Assembly (NCBI GenBank): GCA_014218235.1
Contig: CM024766.1
Location: forward strand, 23,223,346 to 23,287,345
Source: Colocasia esculenta
Lineage: Eukaryota; Streptophyta; Magnoliopsida; Alismatales; Araceae
Length of the DNA: 64,000 bases
Direction: 5' to 3'
Under the pieces are notes generated by a model. It had not been told where the DNA came from. It was given only the letters and a program-made list of their open reading frames with translations, and searched no databases. Below are positions 33,152-44,587 of the stretch, piece by piece (positions within the stretch are counted from its first letter, which is position 1; each line of letters starts with the position of its first letter). A program made the position numbers and the translations under genes.

Positions 33152-36100
33152 CAAGCATTATCTAGCTATCAATGTATGTAATATATTTATAAATCCCATG
33201 CATATTGTATGTGTTGTGCATATAGTAAGAAGTTATTATCATACATCTTGTAAACAATTTTGAGTTTATTTCCGTGCATGCAATATATTTAAATGGGCAT
33301 GTATTATTTAATTATTGATATGCCTATTATATTTAATTATTCCACGCATGTTGTATGTAACCATGATGAGTATACGTATACATACATATGTTAATCTTGT
33401 TTAAATGATATCTATCTATTTTTAAGCATGTTAAATTGTTTATGATGTGTAGGGTACTTGAATAATAATGTGCATGTAGTATCTAACTAATGATGAGCAC
33501 ATTGTATTTAAATGTTCATGCATAATGCATGTAATCATGTAGTGTGTATATATATATATATATATATGTATGTATATATGTATGTTATTTATACATATTA
33601 TCTTTAATTAAGATTAGTGCAAGTTATATTTAAATAAATATTATGTAATGCATGTAGTTTATATGGTGAAGGTATGTATAATTATTTTTTCACATATTAA
33701 ATTATTGTGGTGTGTTTGTACATCTATTTTAATGTATTGTTGAAATATGGCTGAACTGTCTAGCTGGCGACCAGATCTGCTGCCGCTGACTGCCATGCAC
33801 AGTGCTTAGAGTCCATATCGATGGACGCCAAGTGCAGTGTTGGCGGCACAAGGGCTGGACGCCAAACCCCAGTTGACTCCAACATATATTGACGTCAAGT
33901 TCCCTCTTGTGTAACGGTTTCAGATTTGGTAACGCCCGCGTTTTGGCCGGTTTCAGTTTAGGAAAGTCTTGAGTAATCGTAGGGGACCTACCCTATTGCG
34001 TAACCAACCTACTCAACGCTATAAAAACACCTTGGTTCGGCCGGATTAAGTCTTTTTGCTCTTGTGAAACACTAGCACCCGTAGTGGAGAAAAACTGTTC
34101 TTTGGAGGGCTAGATCCGGCGATTGGAAGGTGGTTCTGGAGATCTACAATGACTGGGAGATATTCTACACATAGGAGAAGCGGTCCCAACTGCGAGGAAC
34201 CATCTACATCAACAGGAGAACCAGATCTGAGGAGATTTCGAGCACTTTCTTGGCAGGGCCAAGGAGGGCTTCACCGAAAAATCTTGATCTTCTAGGATTT
34301 TATTGGAGGCAAGTAAAACATGGATCTCAACCTTACACATGTCCCCTTAAGTCTTAGGATTTTTCTGGATTTTTCCTCGAGTCCTGGAACCTCCAATTTC
34401 CCCTTGCATGTGTGTGCTGTCTGTGTAGTCTGTTGGGAGGAAGTTGGCGGCAGCATCTACTGCAGTCAATCTCCTGTGTTGGCGGCACCAGATGGTGTAG
34501 TTGACAGTAGGCAGCCACATCTCTTGTAGTCAAGTTCTTCAATGTCCTGAAATTGCACTGTTTGATCTTCTTAAGATGTTTATTTGATTTCCGAGTATAT
34601 GTACATGCTGCAAATTTTATGTATGGTCAGTAACAGTCAATAGGTCGTATCATTAGGGCAAAATGAATTTTTGTTATTAGTCCTATTTATTAAAATTCTT
34701 GTAACTGGATAGTGAGCATGAAATGACCATGATATTTACTGATTAGTTAGATCCAGTGCATGTTAGGATTTCATAAAATTTCCATGTTAGTATGATGACT
34801 GTTCTCATGTTTTGAAACTGTTAGATACTACTGTTTTACTATGAAATCTAATTAAGTGAATTTTTTTAGTAGTATGCCTGAAATCTATATTAATTACAAA
34901 AAAATGATTTACTGTTTGAAAAATATGGAAAAATTGTATATGTGATATGTTTACTGTTTATAACCTATGATAAAAATTTGGAACTAATTTGATGACAACA
35001 AGTGTAATTATTAGTTAAACCATGGGAATTATTCATATTTGATATGTTAAATCTAATCTTGCATAATTCAGTGATTAATAGGAAGTCTAGGATTGAATTA
35101 TGAGTTGTTTTTATTACTAAAAACAGTAGTATCATGTTAGGTTAATTGAGGCATATGCAATTGTTAAACAATGCATGAAGAATGACTAAATAGTACATGT
35201 GAAAAATGAAAATGATGTGACAAAATGTGATAAAGTAAATGTAAAATAATTGGGCCGAGATTGACACTGCTACCCTAGAGGTTCGAGAGCTGTACCATAG
35301 AAAAGTCCCTATGGAAGGCTCAACGTTGTGAAAGGTATATCCTAAGGGCATTAGGATGAAAACCTAGAGGTGGACAAGTACCAGTAGATAGGGTGGAGAG
35401 GGCTTCTCCAGGTCTGCGCAGTTACCAAGATTCGCCATTGCATTGCCTAGATGGTGGGTATGTGTTATGAGATGTGATGAGATGTGCTATGAGATGAGCT
35501 ATGTGCTATATGATATGGGTGCGTGCGTCCTCTAGTAGGTGGTTAGGACTATGTGTCAAGGCAATTTAAGCGATATATTATGAATAAAGAGTAAGGTAAT
35601 ATGTGAATGTGGCACATGATGAGTGCAAATGATATGACATGTAATAAGTGAAAGTGCAAGAATAAACAATGTGAAGAATGTGTGAAAAGATATGTAAGGG
35701 AGAGTGAATATGAATGAGAATTTGATTTCATGTGAAACCAATATAATAGTGCAAATGTTTATACTTTCATGTATTAATACTTCAAATGCAATATCATGTT
35801 TAGTATCATGTCAAGTAGTTTATTAATCTTCATGTAATAGGGTATGTGAATATACATATGTCGACATGTGAGCTATGCAACGTAAAAGATGAACATGTAG
35901 AATTGCTAAATGAATAAGATTATGTATGAATAAATCTAATTCCATGCAATTAAGTTTAAGACATGACAAAACAGCAAGTAAAGTGTGGTTATGAATGTGA
36001 TAAATACATGTAATAATGTTTAGGTTTCTTGCTAGATGTGATATCCACTTAGTACATAGATCCCTGTTTAAAATTTGTATATGTTTTCCAATTGATTGAA

Positions 36101-36968
36101 CATGTTCTAAACCTTTCATTCATGGTATAAAATGTGAAATCATGTGTAATGAGATTTATTTATATTTAAACAGCAAATGATATGTGCAATTAAATGTAAA
36201 AGGTGCATGGAAAAAGTGAATAGTTATCATGCCAGGTTGTTCATTACTTTATGCTTAAATCTATGTTCTAGTTTGTAGAAGTGTACCATGAAATGGATAA
36301 TGTTTGGATGGATAAATCATGCTACATGTTAGGTGTAGAAAACATGTATAGGTGTATGTTAGTATCCATGATTTAGAATAAACTTGTGATAGTCTAAAGC
36401 ATGTTAGGTGATTCATGTATGTATTGATAATTAAAACATATGCCAGGTAAGTTGTTATAGTTTAAAATGATAGCATGTGTTTTCTTTATTGTTTGATAGC
36501 TTAACATGTGTGTGATATGTGTGATGTTGAGTCTTTGGTTTGCTTGCTGAGTCTTTAGACTCATACTTGCTTCGGCGTACAGGTGGGACAAGTGTTCCCA
36601 TTTTAGAGGAAGGCATAGTGAAGGACGATATCTTGAAGGAGTAGCTTTTGGGGAGCACTTAGTAGTTGTACTTTTCCCTGTGCATAGCATGAATAAAGTT
36701 TTTTGCATGGATAATGTTATAGACAATGTAGTTCTTTTATTTTTGTAATAATGTTGACATTGTCTTTACTTTTCTTACTATATAGATTGTGGAATGTGTG
36801 ATGATGATGGAATAAAGTTGAGTTCTTTATTTTATTTCCGCTGTACATAATTCTATTCATGTACATATCAACCTATCGACTAGTGTTGGGTTATTATCCC
36901 ACTGTGACAATGCTCTTTGTACCGATGGGGATTGGTATAATCGTACCGGTATGAGGAGGGTCGTTACA
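32421..36968 (+). mobile_element. Solo gypsy-type LTR X-A, 4.55 kb, inside S2 gag
   Basis: Starts TGTGAGACCCCG and ends GTCGTTACA, with perfect GGAAA duplications (32416-32420 and 36969-36973). There is no coding sequence, PBS or second copy, so it is a solo LTR. The upstream 1.3 kb is AT-rich with TATACA-type repeats. TGGACGCC/TTGGCGGCA motifs (33830-33890) precede TATAAAAA at 34020-34027, and further TTGGCGGC motifs lie at 34440-34500. The length fits large Tekay/Del- or Tat-type LTRs. The lineage is unproven. Confidence 0.88.
33079..33149. repeat. (TA)n microsatellite in X-A
   Basis: About 35 uninterrupted TA units. A shorter TA tract lies at 33546-33567. Confidence 0.97.
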
Positions 36969-37421
36969 GGAAATCTGGAATCGCTTGATGGTGATTTATG
37001 AAGGTATGTCAGAGGTAAAAGAAACAAAAGATAACATGCTAGTTTCCGAATATGAAGCATTCAAAATGAGGCATGATGAAACAATCTCTGAAATGTATGG
37101 AAGATTAACTTTGTTAACTAATAGATTAAAGAATCTAGGGAAGACTTATGTAGAACAAGAACTTGTCAGAAAAATCCTTAGATCTTTAACTCCTATTTGG
37201 CACACTAAAGCTACAGTAGTTGAAGAATCTAGAAATTTGTCAACCACTTCTGTTGATGAACTAATCCGTTCATTGATGACTTATGAGTTGGGATTGAAGA
37301 GAGCTGAAGAAGATTTTAAGAAGAAGAAACCACTTGCTCTCAAGGCAAGTCCCAGTATTAAAGAAGCTACTGAAGAAAGTGAGTCATCTACTTTTGAAGA
37401 TGATTCAGGTGAGTTTGCCCT
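36969..37421 (+). pseudogene. gag: S2 gag, middle part
   Basis: Continues the UBN2 domain: YEGMSEVKETKDNMLVSEYE, LVRKILRSLTPIWHTK and SVDELIRSLMTYELGLKR, then an acidic Ser-rich stretch ending at GEFAL. The frame is open across the segment. LTR F interrupts it after GCCCT (37417-37421). Confidence 0.92.
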
Positions 37422-39979
37422 TGATAACTGTAAAATTTTTCATGTTAAATTTTAAACATATAATTGATTTTAGACATCCTTTGTCCATAAATAATGTGCA
37501 TTTTGATTATAATTTTCATTTCATCCATGAATAGGTTTTTGAAAATATTAGTTGATAATGGGTTAGAATACACATGTTAGGTTTTCATTCAATAAGTCAC
37601 TGTTTCTTTTTCAGATTGACTAATCATGTTCATAGGTACACTTTGGAAATGAAGACATTTGTAAATAAATTCTATACATAAATAATTTTGAGGCATTGTA
37701 ATTTTTAGTTTTAAATAAAGAATAATGTGTAAATAAATAAAATTATTTGATCATCCTTTTCATCACATGGTGTCACGAACCCCATTCCCATCTCACCACC
37801 TTTTTAACAAACCCGATATTACTTTCACCACCCTTTTCCATTTCTGTTATGTTTTGCCTCATCCACAGGAGGGGAGAAGCTTCGTGAAGCAGTTGAAGGC
37901 GGCAGTGTATGAGGTGAGAAGGCTGGCGGATCTGCAGCGTAGCTGGGGCATGCAGAGGCGGGAAGCGCAGCTCAGGGGAGGAGATCTGCGTGTGCAGCTG
38001 GGGTGCATAGTGCTCGCGCAAGGCCGGAGCTGGGCTGCCGTGTGTGAAGATGGAGACGTGAGGAGATATGCTGTGAGAAGCGGGCTGCTGTGCAAGGCGG
38101 TGCGGATGGCAGCTGTGCGGCCCGAGCTGGGCGTGCTCTGCGGACCTAGGGCACGGCGATTTGGCGGGCTGCTGCGCATCTCGTGCGGCCGGAGCTCTGG
38201 AGGCGGGAAGCGCAGCTGGCCGTGCGATGCAGATCCTGGGCATGTGTGACGCAGAAGCCAGATCTGAGACGTGTGAAGCGAGGTCGGAGGCTGGGGTGAG
38301 GAGCCTATTTAAGGACCCCAAGGTCCTCAGAAATCGGGGTTCAACATTTGGGGGGTCGACTCCAGGGGAGAGTGACTGTGATTTTTTTTGTTTTCTGCTT
38401 CTCTTCTTCGGTTCTATTGTTGCGTGGGGGAGTGGAGTTAGGCCATTTTTTTTCCTTTCTTCTATGCGGAATTCCAGGGGCTGCTGGGTTCCATTTTTCT
38501 TCCTCTCTTCCGAGTTGTTCAGCATTTGGGGGGGGGGGGGGTTCTACTGCTGTGAGGGGGGTTTGTAATTGTTTTGGTTTTTTTTTCTTCTCTTTTCTGT
38601 TGTTTAGGAAGACAATTGCTATTTTCCATTTCTTCTGTTTAGAAAGACGATTGCTATTTTTCATTTCTTCTGTGTTGAAGAGTTCGATCCAGTGGCATTT
38701 ATTTCATTTCTTCTATGTTCCAGAGGTCGACTGTTTCTTGCTCTCTTCTGTAAGCTCCAGGGAGGTTCGACTTTTCTTTGTTTCTTCTGTTTTGAGAGAG
38801 AGCTGGGGAGATCTCGATTGGCTCTGCTGTGGAGGCAACAGTGTTGTTGCCTAGTGATTTGCTGGCATTTGTGATCGGGGCCGCATCCCGTTCCTTGAGG
38901 AAGGGAGGAGGGTGATCCAAAAGTGCATCTGCTGGTTCATCTACGAGGAGGTGGGCTGCAGAGGTGGGCGACAACTTCCAGAGGGACTCAAGAAATCTAT
39001 AGAATCTAGATTCATAGATGAGTTTGTGAGTTCAAGTTCTTGTTGCAGCAGAGATTAGATTTGAGTTTGTGAGGGATTTCAGAGTTTCTTAGTGTTATTC
39101 TTTTGTTCCCATTCATGTTCTGTAGTGGTAGCATTAGGAATTTGCTTTAGCAACAGTAAAATATTGTTCTGAATTTTCTATTCATCCCTCGACCTGTGAG
39201 GGTATAGTGATCTGACATTCTCATAGTTCATGCTGTTTGTTCTGAATTTTCTATTCATCCCTCGAGCTGTGAGGGTATAGTGATCGGACATTCTCATAGT
39301 TCATGTTGTTCTCAGTTTAAATTTTTGGTTGAGTTCCTTTTCACTATCTCATTCTGATCTTTGAGTTGTAATAGAATTGCGATTCTGATTTAGTAATAAT
39401 AAATTTTGTTTCTGAATTTTCTGTTCAATTCTTGAGCTATGAGGATAGTTGACTGATGTTTGTGGAAGAGCTAAGAATGTTGATTGTTCATCCCCTGAGC
39501 TATAGGGGTACATTTGTTTGATAATGTTCTTTTGAGAATTCTTGTTGTGTCATCTTTTCATCATCTGAAGTTTCAAATCATTTCAGAATTAGAAGTGCAT
39601 CCGTGTGTTTCTCGTTCTGATTGTTGTTTACCTATTTGATCCCTCAATTGAGAGGGTACAGTGATACTAATTCTCTATTAATTTTAATTCAGTTTGTTCT
39701 TTCATTATGCTTGATCTGTCGAGTTGTGAGGGATTTGATTGGTGATGTTTACAGAATTAATTCCAATATAGTGTTATAGTGTTTGTTAGAATAGTTTCAT
39801 AAAGCAGTTTCTTAAGTCAAACTTTATTCAGTCTCCCTATGGAAATGACCTGTTCATACCACTTTGCTAGTTCATCCTTGCTATTTTAAATTTGTGAGAC
39901 ATATTAGAGAAGGTGACCATTTTGACGTGTGCAACGAACACTAGACAATGAAAGTGTACAGTCAACAATGCTGCGTTCA
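37422..39979 (+). mobile_element. Solo LTR F, 2.56 kb, inside S2 gag
   Basis: Starts TGATAACTG and ends CTGCGTTCA, with perfect GCCCT duplications (37417-37421 and 39980-39984). Gag reads through when it is removed. A G+C-rich zone (37870-38320) ends in a TATTTAAG box at 38306, followed by pyrimidine-rich sequence. At 39180-39730 ATCCCTCGAGCTGTGAGGG-like units recur. No coding region or PBS is present. Its terminus and composition differ from family X and from the Sireviruses. The family is not recognised. Confidence 0.85.
39167..39312. repeat. 73-bp tandem duplication with CCCTC/GAGGG stem-loop in LTR F
   Basis: TTCTGAATTTTC starts at 39167 and again at 39240, and both copies run through CCCTCGA(C/G)CTGTGAGGG and GACATTCTCATAGTTCATG. 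Diverged copies of the stem-loop follow near 39430, 39490, 39640 and 39712. Confidence 0.85.
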
Positions 39980-39984
39980 GCCCT

Positions 39985-41491
39985 CATTACGAGGAAATTC
40001 AAAAAATTTCTGTGGAAAGAAGTTAAGGGATTTCTAAAAAAGAAATCACAGATAAATAATTTCTCAAAGCCCAAACAACATATGAATAAGAGATCTGACA
40101 GAGTTGTTTGTTACAATTGCAGGAAACTAGGACATATGAAATCTAAATAACCTGAAGCTTTGAAGAAAGCACAACCGAGATTGACGAAAAATAAACAAAA
40201 GCTATGGTTGGGACATAGAGTGAGGAAGAAGATGATGATGATGATGAGAGCTCAGACGCTGAGGAATCACAAACAAAAATCTGTCTGATGGCAAGAGGAG
40301 AAGGAAATGAAGATGAGGTAAACTCTCCATTTAAATATTTCTCCTTCAGTGATTAGGAGCATGTGTACTTTGAACTGCTAGATCAATATGATGAGGTCAA
40401 AAAAGAAAATAAGGTTCTTAAAAGAAAAATAAATCATATGCTCATGATACCTCAGTGGAAGAGAAAGAAAAAGAATTGGTTCAAGAAATCACTATTCTAA
40501 AAGAAACTGTTAGTGAATTGGAAATTAGGAATACTGAAAATGTCAAAGAGATAGCTCTTGCTGCTAAAAAATATGATGCACTAAAAAGTGTGAACACTGA
40601 GATGAGCAAGGAACTTGAAATTCTTCAAAAAGAAGTGACTAGAAGACAAGAAGCCTTGGAAAAATTTATGAGTGGTAAGAATAACCTGGAAGCCTTGCTT
40701 GGAATAAAAGTAAACTTTAACAAAGAAGGTTAGGCTTTATTCCTTCAAAGAAGAAAGAAATAGACTTGAAAACTATCACATCATTTCTTCAACAAATTAG
40801 AAACCTCCACATCGAGAAAACAAGTTAATGGGAAAAACACTCTAAGAAATGAGAAAAGAGAAATTGTAAAAAATTCTGAGATTAGAAAGTCCAATAAAAA
40901 GGATAAGATAGGTGCTGGAATCAAACCAATGCCACAAGGGAACAAAAATTGGATGTCACTTGATTGGGTAGGTCGACGCTATTCTTATGATAGGTCGACA
41001 CATTCATACACTATAACACGTAATATGGTCAGGTGGACTCACGATAAGCCAACACCTTCACATAACAGACCACAAAATAGGTGGACACATGGTAGGTCAA
41101 TACCTACTTACACAAAATCACAAAACATGTCAAGATGGATTCATGCAGGTCGACACTATCCCTACAGAGTGTCGATGCATTCCTATGGTTTTGCTAGATC
41201 TGATCAGTCTGAATATTCTAAAAGGTTTAGCAATCAAAATAATTTTTTGGTTTCATCAAAGAAATATTGGTGGGAGGTCTGAAAGAAAAGTCATGAAAAT
41301 CAAAAGAAACAATGCTTCAAAAACTCCTAAATATAACAGAAAAAATAAAAAAACAACATGAAATTAGGAACATCATTAAACCCACAGTGAAGAAGCAAGC
41401 TTAGAATCTGAAAAATTTGTTTTCCTATATGCTTCAACTGGGTGATGTGAAGGGACCCAAATGTACTTGGGTTCCAAAGATTTTTCTTTGA
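39985..41491 (+). pseudogene. gag: S2 gag C-terminal part and gag-PR linker
   Basis: ITRKFKKFLWKE, then the zinc knuckle CYNCRKLGHMKSK in which the last Cys is replaced by TAA (about 40148). An acidic stretch, a coiled coil (40455-40700) and the NLEALLGI(K)VNFNKEG landmark follow. The linker (40740-41470) has GTCGAC at 40972, 40994 and 41149, plus changed copies, read as RST or GRH. It ends WVPK at about 41468 and TGA at 41489-41491. Confidence 0.83.
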
Positions 41492-41699
41492 TTGTATTGC
41501 AGGTATGTCTTACAGCCAAGAATAACAAGTGGTACCTTGATAGTGGCTGTTCAAGACATATGACAAGTGACAAAGACAAATTCTATCTTTTGTCTGAAAA
41601 GAAAGCTGGTCACGTAACATTCGGTGGCAGCAACAAAGGTAAGATTGTCGATTAGGTAAAGTAGGTAGAAATCCTTCAAACTCAATTGATGATGTACTC
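41489..41699 (+). pseudogene. pro: S2 protease region
   Basis: TGA (41489-41491) and TTGCAG (41497-41502) precede CLTAKNNKWYLDSGCSRHM, with the DSG triad at about 41540. The protease frame is -1 relative to the WVPK frame, as in S1. The frame ends at TAG 41653-41655 by an indel, and the reading resumes at about 41690. Confidence 0.87.
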
Positions 41700-42803
41700 A
41701 TGGTAGAAGGATTATCGTACAACCTTCTGAGCATAATCCAACTCTGTGACAAGGGTCACAGGATAATTTTTGATTCCCTTGGTTGTACAATTTTTGAACC
41801 AAATTCAAACTGTGTAAAGTTTTCTGGAAAAAGAATCAATAATGTTTACATGGTTGACCTGGATGAACCTGAAAACACCAATTTATGTCTTACTGCCAAT
41901 AAAAATGATCTTGCATGTTTATGGCATCGTAGACTAGGTCATGCTAGCTACAACATGTTACATAAGTTGGTTAAATTCAACATGGTGAAAGGCTTACCTG
42001 ATATTTCCTTCAAACAAAACTTTAAAATCTGTGAAGCATGCACACAAAGTAAGCAAACAAGAAAATCTTTTAAAAGTAGATCTGAAAGTCAATCTTTCAG
42101 ACCTTTTGAACTTATTCATATGGATTTGTTTGGACCCATAAGAACAAACAGTCTAAATAGAAAAAGATTTGGATATGTTTTTGTTGATGAGTTTTCAAGA
42201 TTTACTTGGGTTTTCTTCCTTGCCCACAAGAGTGATGCCTTCATGGAATTTCATGATTTCTACAAGAAAATTCTTCAGGAAGGAAAGTTTAAAATAATTT
42301 CAATCATGTCTGATCATGGAGGTGAGTTTGAAAATACTGACTTTGAAAAACTTTACAGGGAAGAGGGAATTTTCCACAGATTTTCATCACCTAGGACTCC
42401 AGAACAAAACGGAGTTATAGAGAGAAGGAACCGAACACTTGTTGAAATGACAAGGACCATGCTGATTGAGAGTGGACTACCTAGAAAATTATGGGCTGAG
42501 GGAATAAACACTTTCTGCTATATTATAAATTATGCAATGGTAAGGCCTCTGAGCAAAAAGACTCCTTATGAACTGTTGAAAGGTAAGAAACCTTCCATTG
42601 CTCATTTTAAAGTGTTTAGTGCAAAATGTTTCATCTTGAATAACAATAAAAGTGATTTGGACAAATTTGAACCTCAAAGTGAATTGGGGATATTTCTTGG
42701 TTACTCTGACCATTCAAGAGCATATAGAGTTTTTAATGTGAAAGATCAAATTGTTGAAGAATACCCTCATATTACAATTGATGAACTTGATGCTAGTTTG
42801 TGA
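41700..42803 (+). pseudogene. int: S2 integrase
   Basis: Uninterrupted for 367 codons: YNLLSIIQLCDKGH, then HRRLGHASY with CEACTQSK (zinc domain). The catalytic core has HMDLFGP (about 42118), SDHGGEFEN (about 42310) and PEQNGVIERRNRT (about 42400). The GYSDHSRAYRV module follows. It ends at TGA 42801-42803, after which the same frame continues. It is the best preserved coding block of S2. Confidence 0.94.
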
Positions 42804-44031
42804 AGGGAAAAAGAAGATGAAGAATTTATGGAAAAAGAAGAAGCAAAAGACCAGGAAGGAAAGGAATCTGCAGCAAGTAAAATTCCAGATGATAGCAATG
42901 AGCAAGAGACAACAGATGCAAATGAGAACAAAGATCAATTGAACATCATAATGTTAAGAGATCATCCTCAGGAAAGTATCATTGGTAATCTACTTAACCC
43001 ACCTAGGACTAGATCTCATTTTAAAACTATTTCTGAACTTGATCAAATGGCACTTGCTTCACAAATTGAACATAAAAACATTGAAGATGCCTTAAAAGAT
43101 GCCTTCTAGATTATTGCCATGCAAGAAGAATTGAATCAGTTTGAAAGAAATAAAGTTTGGCATTTGGTTCCAAGGCCTTCTTCTCAAAGTGTCATTGGAA
43201 CTAAATGAGTGTTTAGAAATAAAACAAGTGAAGAAGGTAAAATAATCAGAAATAAAGCTAGGCTTGTAGCAAAAGGTTCTAATCAAGAATTTGGAATTAA
43301 CTTTGAAGAATCCTTTGCTCCAGTAGCTAGGCTTCAAGCAATTATAATTTTGCTTTCATTTGCATGTGCTCACTGTATCAAACAACAACAAATGGATGTT
43401 AAGCGTGCTTTCTTGAATGACTTAATAAAAGAGGAAGTTTATGTTGAATAACCCCGTGGATTTGAATGTATTGAATTTCTTAATCATGTTTTTAAGTTTG
43501 ACAGAGCTCTTTATGGTTTAAAGCAAGCTCCCAGGGCTTGGTATGATCAGCTAAGCTCATTCCTTACTGGTAAAGGGTACTCAAGAGGTAAGGTAGATCA
43601 AACTCTTTTCACAAAAGTGTAAGGAAATGATATCTTGGTGGTCCAAATTTATGTTGATGACATATATTTGGATCAACAAAATCCTCACTGTGTAAGGAAT
43701 TTGCTGAATTGATGAGTAGTGAATTTGAAATGAGCCTAATGGGAGAACTAAAATTTTTTCTTGGATTGCAGGTTGTTCAAACAAAGGAAGAGACCTTCAT
43801 CAATCAGTCAAAGTACATACAAGATCTGCTGAAGAAATACAAAATGGAGAATACCAAAGTCATGGCAACACCAATGAGCACAACTGTGAGTTTGGATGCT
43901 GATTTGAAGGGTAACTTGGTAGATCCAAAGACCTACAGAGGTATGATCGGATCCTTGCTTTATTTGACAGCATCTAGACCTGATATAATGTGTATGTGTG
44001 CCAGATTTTAGGCTAGTCCTAGAGAATCCCA
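42804..44031 (+). pseudogene. rt: S2 reverse transcriptase
   Basis: The connecting segment (42828-43100) is Glu/Lys-rich and ends in the LRDHPQESIIGN motif. RT follows with NKARLVAKGSNQEFG, MDVKRAFLN, YGLKQAPRAWY, and YVDDI at about 43652, where one A seems lost. Then FLGLQVVQT and RGMIGSLLYLT. In-frame stops at 43107 (TAG for Trp), 43206 (TGA for Trp), 43449 (TAA for Gln), about 43619 and 44009 (TAG for Gln). Confidence 0.92.
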
Positions 44032-44587
44032 CATGAGTGCTGCAAACAAAATATTTAAATATCTTGCAGGAACTCATGAATTAGGATTGTGGTATCCTGC
44101 ATCTAGTGAATATAACTTGATATCTTATTCAGATGCGGATTATGCTAGTTGCAAATTAGACATAAAGAGCACTAGTGGTCATTGCCAATTTTTGGGAGGG
44201 TGTTTAGTCTCTTGGGCTTCCAAGAAACAACACTCGGTTGCTCTCTCTACTGTAGAGGTAGAATATGTAGCTGCAGGGAGTTGTGGCACCCAAGTGTTAT
44301 GGATTAAACATCAACTCCGAGACTAGCAAGTAGATCTTGAATGTGTCCCAATTATGTGTGATAACACTAGTGCAATAAATTTGGCCAAAAACCCAATCCA
44401 GCATTCTAGGACTAAGCACATAGAAATCATACATCATTTTTTAAGAGATGAAGTCAGCAAAAATTAATTTGAATTGCATTTCATTGAAACAACAAAACAA
44501 ATTACTGATATCTTTACAAAACCATTGTGTAATGAAAGATTTTCATGCTTAAGAAGAGAACTTGGTCTGTGCTTGCTTGACTCATGA
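44032..44587 (+). pseudogene. rnh: S2 RNase H, end of pol
   Basis: YSDADYASCKLDIKSTSG, SWASKKQHSVALST, CDNTSAINLAKNPIQHSRTKH and DIFTKPL. It ends at a natural stop, 44585-44587. Internal TAG at 44324-44326 and TAA at about 44464. Confidence 0.92.

Noticed and set aside
33009..33263. Frame with a long YIYI run
   Set aside because: Translation of the (TA)n microsatellite.
37773..38525. 250-codon minus-strand frame in a G+C-rich zone
   Set aside because: It lies inside LTR F upstream of its TATTTAAG box, has a low-complexity Arg/Pro/Ala/Ser composition and overlaps equally long frames on the other strand. A captured gene fragment cannot be excluded but is not supported.
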